This document shows, piece after piece, positions 11,819 to 20,202 of a stretch of DNA of 64,000 bases (its first letter is position 1; each line of letters opens with the position of its first letter). Origin of the DNA: Demetria terragena DSM 11295 (GTDB taxonomy: Bacteria > Actinomycetota > Actinomycetes > Actinomycetales > Dermatophilaceae). Below the pieces are notes generated by a model. The model saw only the letters and a program-made list of their open reading frames with translations. It ran no database searches and had not been told where the DNA came from. Position numbers and translations under genes: made by a program. The stretch is from the NCBI RefSeq assembly GCF_000376825.1, contig NZ_AQXW01000004.1, positions 930,001 to 994,000 on the forward strand, read 5' to 3'.

Positions 11819-11824
11819 ATCCTA
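11819..11824 (-). promoter_or_regulatory. Predicted -10 box of etfBA
   Basis: TAGGAT on the minus strand, about 47 bases upstream of the etfB ATG. The 16-bp operator at 11835-11850 lies 10 bases further upstream, over the expected -35 region. A bound repressor there would block RNA polymerase. Confidence 0.45.
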
Positions 11825-11834
11825 CTGACGCGAA

Positions 11835-11850
11835 CTAAGCGACCGCTCAG
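11835..11850. promoter_or_regulatory. TetR-type operator upstream of etfBA
   Basis: CTAAGCGACCGCTCAG is an inverted repeat of CTAAGCG/CGCTTAG with one mismatch. The same word, with perfect arms, precedes the hydroxyacyl-CoA dehydrogenase gene at 47429-47444. The site overlaps the stop codon of the enoyl-CoA hydratase gene. TetR-family regulators of fatty-acid breakdown bind sites of this shape; the regulator itself is not in the window. Confidence 0.55.
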
Positions 11851-12635
11851 CGGCCGGAGAACCGGGCCTTGCCCGGACCTTCTTCGACAAACGACCGCAT
11901 GCCGGTGGCCCGGTCTTCGGTCGCGAACAACCCGGCAAAGAGTTGCGATTCCATCGCCAGTCCGGTGTCGAGGTCGACGTCCTGGCCACGGTCGATGGCT
12001 TCTTTGGCCGCCCGGATCGCCAGGCTCGCTGCACCGACGTACGACGACATCCGACGCTGCGCCGCGGCGTAGACCTCGCCCGCGGGGACAACCTGATCGA
12101 CCAGACCCATCGCGAGCGCCTCGTCGGCCTCGACGAAGCGACCGGAGAAGACGAGGTCCTTGGCCCGCGCTGGGCCCACAAGGCGGGTCAACCGCTGGGT
12201 GCCGCCCGCTCCGGGGATGACTCCCAGCAGCACCTCGGGCTGGCCCAACTTGGCGCCTTCGCCCGCGATGCGGAAGTCACAGGTCAGCGCCAGTTCGCAC
12301 CCGCCACCCAGGGCAAATCCCTCGATGGCTGCGACGGTGGGCTTCGGGATCTGTGCCACCGCGCTGAAGCAGGCGCTGAGCCGGCCCGAGCGCTTGACCA
12401 TGTCGGCGTAGGTCATGGCCTCCATCTCTTTGATGTCGGCGCCGGCAGCAAACGACCGCTCGCCGCCGTAGACGATGACCGCACTCACGGCGTCGTCGTC
12501 ACTCACCTCGTGCGCTGCTTCCAGAATGCCTTCCTGGATGGCGGCGTTGAGCGGGTTGAGTTTTGGACGATCGATGCGCAGCGTCGCGATGCCGTCCTCG
12601 ACATGCGTCGAGACGAACTCCCCGAATTGGGTCAC
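11847..12635 (-). CDS. Enoyl-CoA hydratase/isomerase family protein
   Basis: A crotonase-fold enzyme (262 residues) that hydrates 2-enoyl-CoA in beta-oxidation. The oxyanion-hole segments are present (SFAAGADIKEM and GFALGGGCELA), as are both catalytic glutamates, E114 in GGGCE and E134 in GQPEV. Both glutamates favour hydratase rather than isomerase activity. The GTG start overlaps the YbjN gene stop by 4 bases (GTGA). etfB begins 75 bases downstream with its own promoter. Confidence 0.92.
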   Translation of the reverse strand: MTQFGEFVSTHVEDGIATLRIDRPKLNPLNAAIQEGILEAAHEVSDDDAVSAVIVYGGERSFAAGADIKEMEAMTYADMVKRSGRLSACFSAVAQIPKPTVAAIEGFALGGGCELALTCDFRIAGEGAKLGQPEVLLGVIPGAGGTQRLTRLVGPARAKDLVFSGRFVEADEALAMGLVDQVVPAGEVYAAAQRRMSSYVGAASLAIRAAKEAIDRGQDVDLDTGLAMESQLFAGLFATEDRATGMRSFVEEGPGKARFSGR

Positions 12636-13138
12636 TGCGCATCACCTTCGGCGGGCGGCTCCTGCAAGAACTGCGGCTGCCCGCCCGTCGCGACGTGGTC
12701 ACTGTCCCCACCGGTCACCGACGAGTGCCACATACCCACGGCCTGTAGGAGCATCTGGACGGTCGACTGGATCAGCATCTTGAGGTCGGATCCTGGGTGA
12801 ACCAGGTGCTCGCCCGTCACGACCAGCGTGCCGCCAGCGATCCCCGTCTTGATGATGTTGAGCGAGAGGCTCACGTCGTTGCAGGCGTTCAGCCACTTGG
12901 TCAAGTCCTGTGGCTGATCGTCGGCTATCTGCCACTGGCCAAAGACGCGCATCAGGGGAACTTCGCCATCCATGCATTTCACGAACAACTGGTTGCCCTG
13001 CGCCTTGAAACTGACGTCGCCGTCTTCGTCGATATCGGGTCGGAAGCCTTCGTCCTGGAGAACGTCGAGGACGCGTCCGCGCAGCGGGGACTCATCGGAC
13101 GGCGGCGGGAAGTTGGGTAGTGAAGTGGGATCAGTCAT
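12632..13138 (-). CDS. YbjN domain-containing protein
   Basis: A 168-residue protein with a YbjN domain, the fold shared with type III secretion chaperones (VLQDEGFRPDIDEDGDVSF, then the LTKWLNACN helix and a VTGEHLV strand). It has no signal peptide or membrane segment. The ATG at 13138 is preceded by TACGTT and 7 bases, which suggests a leaderless transcript. The downstream enoyl-CoA hydratase start overlaps its stop. The role of YbjN proteins in actinobacteria is unclear; they are generally taken as folding or stress factors. Confidence 0.8.
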   Translation of the reverse strand: MTDPTSLPNFPPPSDESPLRGRVLDVLQDEGFRPDIDEDGDVSFKAQGNQLFVKCMDGEVPLMRVFGQWQIADDQPQDLTKWLNACNDVSLSLNIIKTGIAGGTLVVTGEHLVHPGSDLKMLIQSTVQMLLQAVGMWHSSVTGGDSDHVATGGQPQFLQEPPAEGDAQ

Positions 13139-13145
13139 AGTCCCC

Positions 13146-13151
13146 AACGTA
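13146..13151 (-). promoter_or_regulatory. -10 box for leaderless YbjN-echA transcript
   Basis: TACGTT on the minus strand ends 7 bases before the ATG at 13138. The spacing places the transcription start at or next to the start codon. Confidence 0.5.
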
Positions 13152-13219
13152 ACGGGTTGCGCTCCCTGGATGACACACGGTGTGAGGCCACGTTTGGCTC
13201 TCACTTACAGTTTCGCTCC

Positions 13220-15349
13220 ATGCCTGCTCCGCGCCGTTTCCCTGACGCTCCCCCGCCCTACGGTGCGCACTGCGCTGACGGCGGGGTGCAATTTTGTGTC
13301 TACGCCGGGCATGCCGAGGCAGTCGCTCTGTGCTTGGACACCGACGATCAAGAGCGCCGCATCCCGATGCGCGAACATGCCCACGGCGCGTGGTCGGTGT
13401 GGGTTGACGGTGTCGGCTCCGGGCAGCGTTACGGCTATCGAGTCGATGGACCGTGGGCACCGGCCGAGGGCCACCGGTACAACCCGGCGAAGTTGTTGGT
13501 CGACCCTTACGCCTACGCAATCAGTGGCGAAGTCGATTGGCGCCCAGAGGTTTTCGGCCATGTCGTCGATGACTCGTTGAGTGGTGACGGTGACATTCGT
13601 GATGACCGCGACAGCGCACCGTACGTCCCCCGCAGCGTGGTCGTGAACACCGATTTCGATTGGGGCGACGATCACCGCCCACAACACTCCTGGCCCGACA
13701 GCGTGCTCTACGAGGCGCATGTCGTGGGCCTGACCCGGACCCTTCCGGGAGTTCCTGATCACCTGCGCGGGACGTATGCCGGGGTGGCACATCCCGCGAT
13801 GGTGGCTCACCTGCACCGCGTCGGAGCGACGGCCGTTGAACTGCTCCCGGTCCATGCCTTTACCCACGAGCCAGCCCTGGTCCAGCGCGGCCTGACCAAC
13901 TATTGGGGGTACAACACCCTCGGCTTCTTCGCGCCGCACGCCCGCTATGCCTCAACCGCCGATCCGCAATGCGCGGTCGAGGAATTCAAGGGCATGGTCA
14001 AAATCCTGCATAGCGCCGGAATCGAGGTGATCCTTGATGTGGTCTACAACCACACCGGGGAGCAGAGCGCAGCAGGCGGGGCGACGTTGTCCTGGCGCGG
14101 GTTCGACAATCGAGCGTATTACCGCCTGGATCAGCATGGCCGGGATGAGGACGTCACCGGGTGCGGAAACACCATCGACGTGCGCCACCCGATTCCGATG
14201 CGAATGGTGCTGGACTCGTTGCGCTATTGGGTGCAGGAGATGCATGTCGACGGCTTCCGGTTCGACCTGGCGGTGGCGCTGGGTCGGGGGAAGAGCGGTG
14301 CGTACCACCCAGACAATCCGCTCCTGATGGCGTTGCGCAGCGACCCGGTGCTATCGCAGGTCAAGCTCATCGCCGAGCCATGGGATGTCGGGCCGGACGG
14401 GTGGCGTACGGGCCAGTTCCCGCCACCATTTGCGGAGTGGAACGACAAATATCGCGACACGGTACGCACCTTCTGGCTCCCCGATGTTGCCCGTTCGGCG
14501 GCGGGCCAGAGCGGTCATGGGGTGCGCGAACTCGCGACGCGGCTCGCCGGTTCGGCCGATCTCTTTGCCGCGTCTCGGCGCGGACCGATGGCGTCGATCA
14601 ATCTCGTGACGGCCCATGACGGTTTCACGATTGCGGATCTGACCGCCTACAACGACAAGCACAACGAAGCCAACGGCGAGGACAACCGCGACGGCACGGG
14701 TGACAACCGGTCGTGGAACCATGGCGTCGAGGGCCCTGCCGAGCCTGACGACCCGATCGCGATCATGCGACGACGTACCCAGCGCAATCTCCTGGCCACC
14801 CTGTTGCTGTCCTCGGGGGTCCCGATGATCGTCGGCGGCGACGAGATGGGCCGGAGCCAAGGGGGTAACAACAATCCGTACTGCCAGGACAACGAGATCA
14901 GTTGGTACGACTGGAGTTTGGAACCATGGCAGCAGGACCTGGTCGATACCACCGCCACGCTCGCTCGGTTCCGTCGGGACCACCCGGTGCTGCGGCAGCG
15001 GCACTTCTTTCCAGGCGAGCCGGAAGCCGGTGACGAACGTGCGGCGCTGTGCTGGCACCGAAACGACGGGGCGCTGCTCACGACGGAGGACTGGCACTCT
15101 GCCGACCTGCGCACTCTGCAGGTCGTCTTCGACGGCCAGGACGTCGGTGACACTCAGGTACTCCTGGTCTTGCACGGGGACGCGGCCCCTGCAGAGATTG
15201 TCCTGCCCAAGCACGATGGTGTGACGCAGTGGCAGTTGCGATGGAGCAGCGTTGCCGAACGGCCGGATGCGGTGCCTGACGTCACGGCAGAACCGGGCGC
15301 TCCGATCGCGGTGGATCCGGCCAGCCTCCTGGTGTTCGAGCGCATTTGA
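13220..15349 (+). CDS. glgX: Glycogen debranching enzyme GlgX
   Basis: A GH13 enzyme that cuts alpha-1,6 branches of phosphorylase-trimmed glycogen. The 709-residue protein has an N-terminal CBM48-like beta domain, the catalytic barrel with nucleophile D349 (DGFRFDLA), acid/base E386 (LIAEPWD) and D467 (TAHDG), and the NNPYCQDNEISWYDW signature of the GlgX/TreX group. The start is the ATG at 13220; there is no ribosome-binding site, and a TACAGT hexamer 8 bases before it suggests a leaderless message. A longer opening from 13157 is rejected. It acts with the phosphorylase at 22.8 kb. Confidence 0.95.
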   Translation: MPAPRRFPDAPPPYGAHCADGGVQFCVYAGHAEAVALCLDTDDQERRIPMREHAHGAWSVWVDGVGSGQRYGYRVDGPWAPAEGHRYNPAKLLVDPYAYAISGEVDWRPEVFGHVVDDSLSGDGDIRDDRDSAPYVPRSVVVNTDFDWGDDHRPQHSWPDSVLYEAHVVGLTRTLPGVPDHLRGTYAGVAHPAMVAHLHRVGATAVELLPVHAFTHEPALVQRGLTNYWGYNTLGFFAPHARYASTADPQCAVEEFKGMVKILHSAGIEVILDVVYNHTGEQSAAGGATLSWRGFDNRAYYRLDQHGRDEDVTGCGNTIDVRHPIPMRMVLDSLRYWVQEMHVDGFRFDLAVALGRGKSGAYHPDNPLLMALRSDPVLSQVKLIAEPWDVGPDGWRTGQFPPPFAEWNDKYRDTVRTFWLPDVARSAAGQSGHGVRELATRLAGSADLFAASRRGPMASINLVTAHDGFTIADLTAYNDKHNEANGEDNRDGTGDNRSWNHGVEGPAEPDDPIAIMRRRTQRNLLATLLLSSGVPMIVGGDEMGRSQGGNNNPYCQDNEISWYDWSLEPWQQDLVDTTATLARFRRDHPVLRQRHFFPGEPEAGDERAALCWHRNDGALLTTEDWHSADLRTLQVVFDGQDVGDTQVLLVLHGDAAPAEIVLPKHDGVTQWQLRWSSVAERPDAVPDVTAEPGAPIAVDPASLLVFERI

Positions 15350-15395
15350 GGAGGCGACCCACCTCCTGGGCTTCTCGCCTCGCACGGCGCCGGGC

Positions 15396-15401
15396 TACGA
15401 T
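15396..15401 (+). promoter_or_regulatory. -10 box for leaderless small membrane protein gene
   Basis: TACGAT lies exactly 6 bases before the GTG at 15408 and there is no ribosome-binding site, the pattern expected of leaderless mRNA. Confidence 0.5.
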
Positions 15402-15407
15402 GGGCCG

Positions 15408-15599
15408 GTGATCGACTTCCTCACCGGCGTCATTGTGACCGTGGCCTTCCTCGTCTGCCTGGTCGGCGTACCGATGTGGGCATCTGGTCTGGTTCGTGGA
15501 AAGGGCAGCCCGGGGCGCACCCCGTCGGACTTCTCCGATCAGCCCGAGGGCGCCAGCGGCACCTTCTCCACCCACACACCGCACCAGATCGAGCAGTGA
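15408..15599 (+). CDS. Small single-pass membrane protein
   Basis: A 63-residue protein with one membrane helix near the N-terminus (FLTGVIVTVAFLVCLVGVPM), a short basic stretch (RGKG) and a polar tail. The GTG start is chosen because TACGAT lies 6 bases upstream. The frame is open further upstream, but that stretch overlaps glgX and encodes no membrane segment. No family is recognised. The MauE-thioredoxin gene starts 32 bases downstream, so the two may be co-transcribed. Confidence 0.5.
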   Translation: MIDFLTGVIVTVAFLVCLVGVPMWASGLVRGKGSPGRTPSDFSDQPEGASGTFSTHTPHQIEQ

Positions 15600-15631
15600 G
15601 CCTTTCACCACTCACCGTCGTCTGACGATCC

Positions 15632-16555
15632 ATGACCTCGGCGTTTCTCCTGCTTGCGGCGGCGCTCGCTGGTGGCAGCCTGCTCCTGAGCGGCATCCTC
15701 AAACTTGGGCAACCGACCCTCGTCGTCCGAGCGATGCGCGAACTGCGGGTCCCCGAGCGACTAGTCCGCCCCGGTCTTGCCCACGCGGTGCCGATTGTCG
15801 AGGTTCTGATCGGCCTGGCGGTGCTCCTGGGCACCGGTGCCGTCCGCACCACGGCGGCGCTGCTCGCAGCGGGCATCCATCTGGTGTACCTGTTCATCGT
15901 CTCCCGCGCTGTTCACGGGCGGTGGGCCGTAGAGTGTCACTGTTTTGGTGACCTGAGCGCAGGGCCAGTCACCGGCCGGACGATCGCCCGAAACGCCGTA
16001 CTGCTCCTGTCCGCGCTGCTGGTCGTCGGCGCACCCGTGCTGTTGCCGTCTGCCGACCCATCCCTCGTCACTCGCGTGGTGGCGGCTGTCCTCCTGGTGG
16101 TGGCCGCGGCGTGGCTACGAATCCGGTCCCAAAAGGCCCGACAAGCGGCCACTGAACAACTCACTTTGCATGATGTGGATGGTGCGCCCATCCCCCTTGC
16201 AGAGTTCGAAGATCCACCGGCGGTGCTGGTGTTCTTCAGTTCCTCGTGCGCGGCGTGCCATGACTTAGTGGACCGGTTCCGTTGGTGGCCCAACGCGCTC
16301 CCCGAGGGCCTCGATCTCCAGCCCGTTTTCTTGGGCCGACCGGAGGCCTTCGCAACCCGCGAGCGCTTTGAGCCGCTCGCTCCCTACGCCTGGTACGACC
16401 ACGACCGCGCGGTCGCGAACGCCGTCGGCGTGCGTGCCGCCCCGGCTGCGGTCCTGATCAACTCGCAGAATCCGACTGGCTCGGGTGCGGTCAGCGGGCG
16501 AGGCAAGATCGAAGACCTGCTGATCAGCCACGGCGCCCACCTCCCCCGCGATTAA
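15632..16555 (+). CDS. MauE-like membrane protein fused to a thioredoxin domain
   Basis: A 307-residue fusion. Residues 1-160 form about four or five membrane helices with the conserved ECHCFGDL motif (102-108) of MauE/DoxX-like proteins. Residues 175-305 form a thioredoxin-like domain with a CAAC active site (C206/C209) in VFFSSSCAACHD and a cis-proline region near APAAVLI. MauE proteins serve redox maturation of methylamine dehydrogenase, but the methylamine genes are absent here, so a general role in disulfide transfer across the membrane is more likely. The ATG has no clear ribosome-binding site. Partners are not evident from the neighbours. Confidence 0.75.
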   Translation: MTSAFLLLAAALAGGSLLLSGILKLGQPTLVVRAMRELRVPERLVRPGLAHAVPIVEVLIGLAVLLGTGAVRTTAALLAAGIHLVYLFIVSRAVHGRWAVECHCFGDLSAGPVTGRTIARNAVLLLSALLVVGAPVLLPSADPSLVTRVVAAVLLVVAAAWLRIRSQKARQAATEQLTLHDVDGAPIPLAEFEDPPAVLVFFSSSCAACHDLVDRFRWWPNALPEGLDLQPVFLGRPEAFATRERFEPLAPYAWYDHDRAVANAVGVRAAPAAVLINSQNPTGSGAVSGRGKIEDLLISHGAHLPRD

Positions 16556-16621
16556 GGCGTGTACGTTGCCACCGCGGCATCGACGGAATCACCATCACCA
16601 CCAGGACGAGAAGGGCGCAGC

Positions 16622-17524
16622 ATGCAGCGGGCAGCAGTCATAGCTAACCCGACCAAAGTGCGGCGGCCAGCGCGATTGCGCGCGGACATTGAGGGTGCCT
16701 TCCGTCAGTGCGGATGGGCGCCCCCGTTGTGGCTTGAGACGACCGTCGATGACCCTGGATTCGGCCAGGGCCGGGAGGCAGTGGCGCAGGGCGTCGATCT
16801 GGTCCTGCCGGTGGGCGGCGATGGCACGGTGCGCTGCGTGGCGGGGGCGCTGCGCGGCACCGGGGTCACGATGGGCCTGCTTCCTGCTGGCACCGGAAAT
16901 CTGCTCGCCCGCAATCTCAAGGTGCCCGTACGCCGGCGTTACGTCGACGGCGTCCGCCGCGCCATCGATGGCCGCGAACGCAGCATCGACGTCGGCGTGG
17001 CTGAGTTTCACCGCAACGGCGTCGCTGAGGAGCAGGTCTTCCTGGTGATGGCCGGGATCGGTCTCGAGGCGGACATGTTGGGCGAGACACCGGAGGCACT
17101 GAAAGCCCGCCTGGGGTGGATGGCCTACGTCGTGGCCAGCGCGCGGCATCTGCGCACCAAACCCGTCGAAACCCGCGTCGTCGCCGACGGCCACGACTTG
17201 GGCACTGCTCCCCTGACGAGCGTGATCATCGGCAACTGCGGCACGCTCACCGGTGGCGTACGGCTCATGCCCCTCGCCGAGGTCGATGACGGCCGCTTGG
17301 ACGCGGCACTCTTGCTCGCAGGTTCCTTTCCCGACTGGGGGCGCCTGGTGTTTCAGGTTCTGAGCAAGCGCAGCAATAACGTGCAGGTCCGCCATGTCTC
17401 CGCCCGGGAGTTCGACCTCACCACCAGCACACCACGGTCAATGCAGGTCGACGGCGACATCATCCGCGAAGTGACGCACTTGCGGGTGCGGGTCGACTCG
17501 CGCGCGCTGCGTATACGAGCGTGA
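16622..17524 (+). CDS. Diacylglycerol kinase-family lipid kinase
   Basis: A 300-residue protein of the DAGK/sphingosine-kinase fold. The nucleotide-binding GGDGTVR motif and the downstream GLLPAGTGNLLARNL are intact, and the C-terminal beta domain contains MQVDGD, typical of the family. Such enzymes phosphorylate a lipid alcohol with ATP; in actinobacteria several act in phosphatidylinositol mannoside or polyprenol metabolism. The ATG at 16622 has AAGGG upstream. Its stop overlaps the START-like gene by 4 bases (GTGA). The lipid substrate cannot be named. Confidence 0.85.
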   Translation: MQRAAVIANPTKVRRPARLRADIEGAFRQCGWAPPLWLETTVDDPGFGQGREAVAQGVDLVLPVGGDGTVRCVAGALRGTGVTMGLLPAGTGNLLARNLKVPVRRRYVDGVRRAIDGRERSIDVGVAEFHRNGVAEEQVFLVMAGIGLEADMLGETPEALKARLGWMAYVVASARHLRTKPVETRVVADGHDLGTAPLTSVIIGNCGTLTGGVRLMPLAEVDDGRLDAALLLAGSFPDWGRLVFQVLSKRSNNVQVRHVSAREFDLTTSTPRSMQVDGDIIREVTHLRVRVDSRALRIRA

Positions 17525-17994
17525 CAACGCGGCCACACCCCTACGCTGACGAGGTGGCGCACCTCTTCCGCTTCGCCGGCGAATACCCCGTCGCAGCTCC
17601 CCGTGACCGTGTGGTGGCGGCCTTACGCGATGCCGACCACTGGCCACAGTGGTGGCCGCAGATTCGTTCCGTGGAGCGCATCGACGCAGAGCGCGGTCTG
17701 GTCACGATCCGTAGCCTGCTGCCTATGACGTTGCGGCTCACCCTGATTGCGCAGGTCGATGACGTGGAAGCGGGCACCTTTAGAGCCGGTCTCGACGGCG
17801 ACCTCGTGGGGTGGATCGAGACCCGCGTGAGCGCTAGCGGGTCGGCACTGTCGCAGGTGGCCTACGAGCAGGAGTGCCACGTAGCCAAACGCGGCGTTGG
17901 TCCGATCGCCGCTGCTGTCCGCCCGATTCTGACGCTCAACCACACCGCCATGATGCGATCGGGTATGCGCGGCCTGGGCACCTACGCCCAGTAG
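17521..17994 (+). CDS. SRPBCC/START-like lipid-binding protein
   Basis: A 157-residue protein with the START/Bet v1-like fold: an initial strand ending YPVAAPRDRVVAALRD, the WPQWWPQI segment and a long C-terminal helix (LNHTAMMRSGMRGL). It has no signal peptide. The GTG start lies inside the stop of the lipid-kinase gene, so the two are translationally coupled, which suggests that it binds or presents the same lipid. That link is inferred. Confidence 0.7.
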   Translation: MTTRPHPYADEVAHLFRFAGEYPVAAPRDRVVAALRDADHWPQWWPQIRSVERIDAERGLVTIRSLLPMTLRLTLIAQVDDVEAGTFRAGLDGDLVGWIETRVSASGSALSQVAYEQECHVAKRGVGPIAAAVRPILTLNHTAMMRSGMRGLGTYAQ

Positions 17995-18003
17995 CGCACG
18001 GCG

Positions 18004-19191
18004 CTATGCGTCGCCAGCCTTGAGCGCCTGACGCATGGTCAGCCGGCCACCGGTCTGCATCAGCGATCGGCGATAGACCTTCTCGGCCAGCAGGACCAGC
18101 GCCGCCCCTGCGAGGCCCAGAATGACCAACGACACCAACGGTTCCCAGACGGGCACGTCGCCCGCGACAAGGCGCGTCGGCATCGCCACGACGTTGACCA
18201 TCGGCACGAACGACGCGAGCCGTTGGAAGCTCTCGGGAACGTAGATCCCGGCGAATAACACCAGCGTCAGGAGCATCATGACGGGGTTCTGAGTCTGCTG
18301 GAGGTCTTCGTTTCGGGTTGCGAGCGCCCCGGCTGCCGCCCACAGTGCGGCCAGCGCGACGAAGCCGACGAGGTAGAAGGCGACGAACCACAGGCCCGCG
18401 CTGCCGATCCCCGGAATATCGGCCGCCAGCCCAGTGACTCGGGCGCCCACTAGACCGACGAGGACGAAAATCACCAACTGACCTACCGCGAGCACGGTGT
18501 TGCCCGCGATCTTGCCGATGAGCAACTGCCGAATCGGCAGCAGACCCGCCAGGATCTCTACGATCCGGTTCTCCTTCTCCGCCACGACGGACTGGGCAAT
18601 GAACAGTCCGAACAGCACCGATGACATGAAGAAGGCGAAGGCGAAGACGAATCCCGCGATGCGTACGACCACGCTAGACACCGAATCCGGCTCCAACGTT
18701 TGGGTCCCGAGGTCACTCCCTGCGGTGAGCGCCGCCACGGTCGTACCAGCGTCCTTGGCGTTCTTGGCGAGGCGGTCACTCGCGTAGGCCTGCTCCAAGA
18801 ATGGCGTGGCGTCACTGTCAGTCGACTCCAGTCCGACGAGGGTCAAGGCTCCATCTTTGCCGGGCACCAAGGCCAGGTCAGCGGCCTCCGAGGTCAACTT
18901 CTCCCGAACGGCGGCGCTGTTGGCAGTCGTCGACGGCGTGATCGTGAGTTCGTCGCTATCAGCCGCGGCCAACGTGCCCGCTTGCTTCACCACCTTCTCC
19001 GCATCGGCATTCTGCACGGCAACCGTCACGCTCTCGCTCTGCCCAGACAGCAGGGTGGAGAGCCCAAAACTTGCCAGGACCATGACGATCATCACGGCGA
19101 AAGACAGCAAAAACCCCTTGTCACGGAGTTTGAGACTGATCTCGCGCTTGGCGACCAGCGTCCACAGACTGTTGGTGTTGGAGGAGCTCAT
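18004..19191 (-). CDS. ABC-2 type transporter permease
   Basis: A 395-residue membrane protein with one N-terminal helix (about 25-50), a 120-residue extracytoplasmic domain and five or six C-terminal helices, the layout of NatB-like ABC-2 permeases. The N-terminal LVAKREISLKLRDKGFLLS is typical. It overlaps the ATPase gene by 4 bases (ATGA), giving a two-gene exporter. Substrate candidates include sodium ions or small toxic compounds, but nothing in the sequence decides between them. Confidence 0.85.
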   Translation of the reverse strand: MSSSNTNSLWTLVAKREISLKLRDKGFLLSFAVMIVMVLASFGLSTLLSGQSESVTVAVQNADAEKVVKQAGTLAAADSDELTITPSTTANSAAVREKLTSEAADLALVPGKDGALTLVGLESTDSDATPFLEQAYASDRLAKNAKDAGTTVAALTAGSDLGTQTLEPDSVSSVVVRIAGFVFAFAFFMSSVLFGLFIAQSVVAEKENRIVEILAGLLPIRQLLIGKIAGNTVLAVGQLVIFVLVGLVGARVTGLAADIPGIGSAGLWFVAFYLVGFVALAALWAAAGALATRNEDLQQTQNPVMMLLTLVLFAGIYVPESFQRLASFVPMVNVVAMPTRLVAGDVPVWEPLVSLVILGLAGAALVLLAEKVYRRSLMQTGGRLTMRQALKAGDA

Positions 19192-20066
19192 GCCGTCACC
19201 TCGCGGTAGATCTCAGACACGCTTCGTCGCAGCTCGGAGAGTTCGAGCACGCTTCCGCGGCCCATTGCCTTCTGCAACAGGTCATTCGGGGTGAGCGTCT
19301 CGAGGCGAACCACCGCCGATGAGCCGTCCACGCTGAGCACGTCTAGCCCGGCAAGGTCGCGTATCCAACCGACATCACCCTCAACCGTGAGCCGGTGTCG
19401 CAGAGGCGCCGATCCGCGCAGCTCGGCGGCCGTCCCCTGGGCGACGACTTTTCCCTTGGCAAGGATGACCAAGCGGTCGCATACCCGTTCCACGACATCG
19501 AGTTGGTGGCTGGAGAACAAGATGGGGATGCCGCGGGCCGTATGCTCGTGCAGGAGCTCGACCATCGAGTCGACCGCCGCTGGATCGAGCCCGGAGAAGG
19601 GTTCGTCGAGGATGAGGGCCGAAGGTTCGGACACGACCGCTGCGGCAATCTGCACGCGTTGCTGGTTGCCCAGCGACAGAGATTCGAGCGCATCCTTACG
19701 TCGGTCCGTCAGCGTGAAGCGCTCCAGCAGTTCATCGGTCGAGCGGGTTGCCGCGTCGGACTCCATGCCGTGCAGCCGCCCGAGGTAGATCAGCTGGTCC
19801 CGGATCGCCTGCTTGGGGTAGAGGCCGCGCTCCTCGGGCATGTATCCGAAGTTGCGTCGGTCCGCAGCCGTCACCGGCTGTCCGTCCAGCAACACCCCGC
19901 CGCCGTGGGCTCCTAGGACGCCCATCATCATGCGCATGGTGGTCGTCTTGCCCGCCCCGTTACCGCCCACGAAACCGACAAGCTCGCCGTCGGGGACCTC
20001 GAAATTGATCTGGTCGACAGCGACATGATCACCGAATCGACGCGTGAGGTGGTCGACAGCCAGCAT
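19188..20066 (-). CDS. ABC transporter ATP-binding protein
   Basis: A 292-residue ATPase with Walker A GGNGAGKT (34-41), a Q-loop region at YMPEERGLYPKQ, a signature variant LSLGNQQRV, Walker B ALILDEPFSGLD and the switch histidine in SSHQLD. The C-terminal 80 residues form the extra domain seen in drug/sodium exporter ATPases. The start is the ATG at 20066, with GAGAGG upstream; the longer opening to 20351 overlaps the divergent hydrolase gene and is rejected. It drives the permease gene that overlaps its stop. Confidence 0.9.
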   Translation of the reverse strand: MLAVDHLTRRFGDHVAVDQINFEVPDGELVGFVGGNGAGKTTTMRMMMGVLGAHGGGVLLDGQPVTAADRRNFGYMPEERGLYPKQAIRDQLIYLGRLHGMESDAATRSTDELLERFTLTDRRKDALESLSLGNQQRVQIAAAVVSEPSALILDEPFSGLDPAAVDSMVELLHEHTARGIPILFSSHQLDVVERVCDRLVILAKGKVVAQGTAAELRGSAPLRHRLTVEGDVGWIRDLAGLDVLSVDGSSAVVRLETLTPNDLLQKAMGRGSVLELSELRRSVSEIYREVTA

Positions 20067-20202
20067 TTTCTTAGCCTCTCGAGTGGTCAGTCCTACGGTC
20101 ACGCTCGCGCCATTGTCTCGGCGCTCTGCGGACGGCGAGCACTCGCCCCCGTCATTCCCACACCGAGCTGAGTGTGACACTTCCATCGTGACGTTTCCTC
20201 GG

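Noticed and set aside
17992-18006. TAGCGC-ACG-GCGCTA as terminator between the START-like gene and the ABC permease gene
   Set aside because: The stem is only 6 bp and consists largely of the two stop codons; too weak to call.
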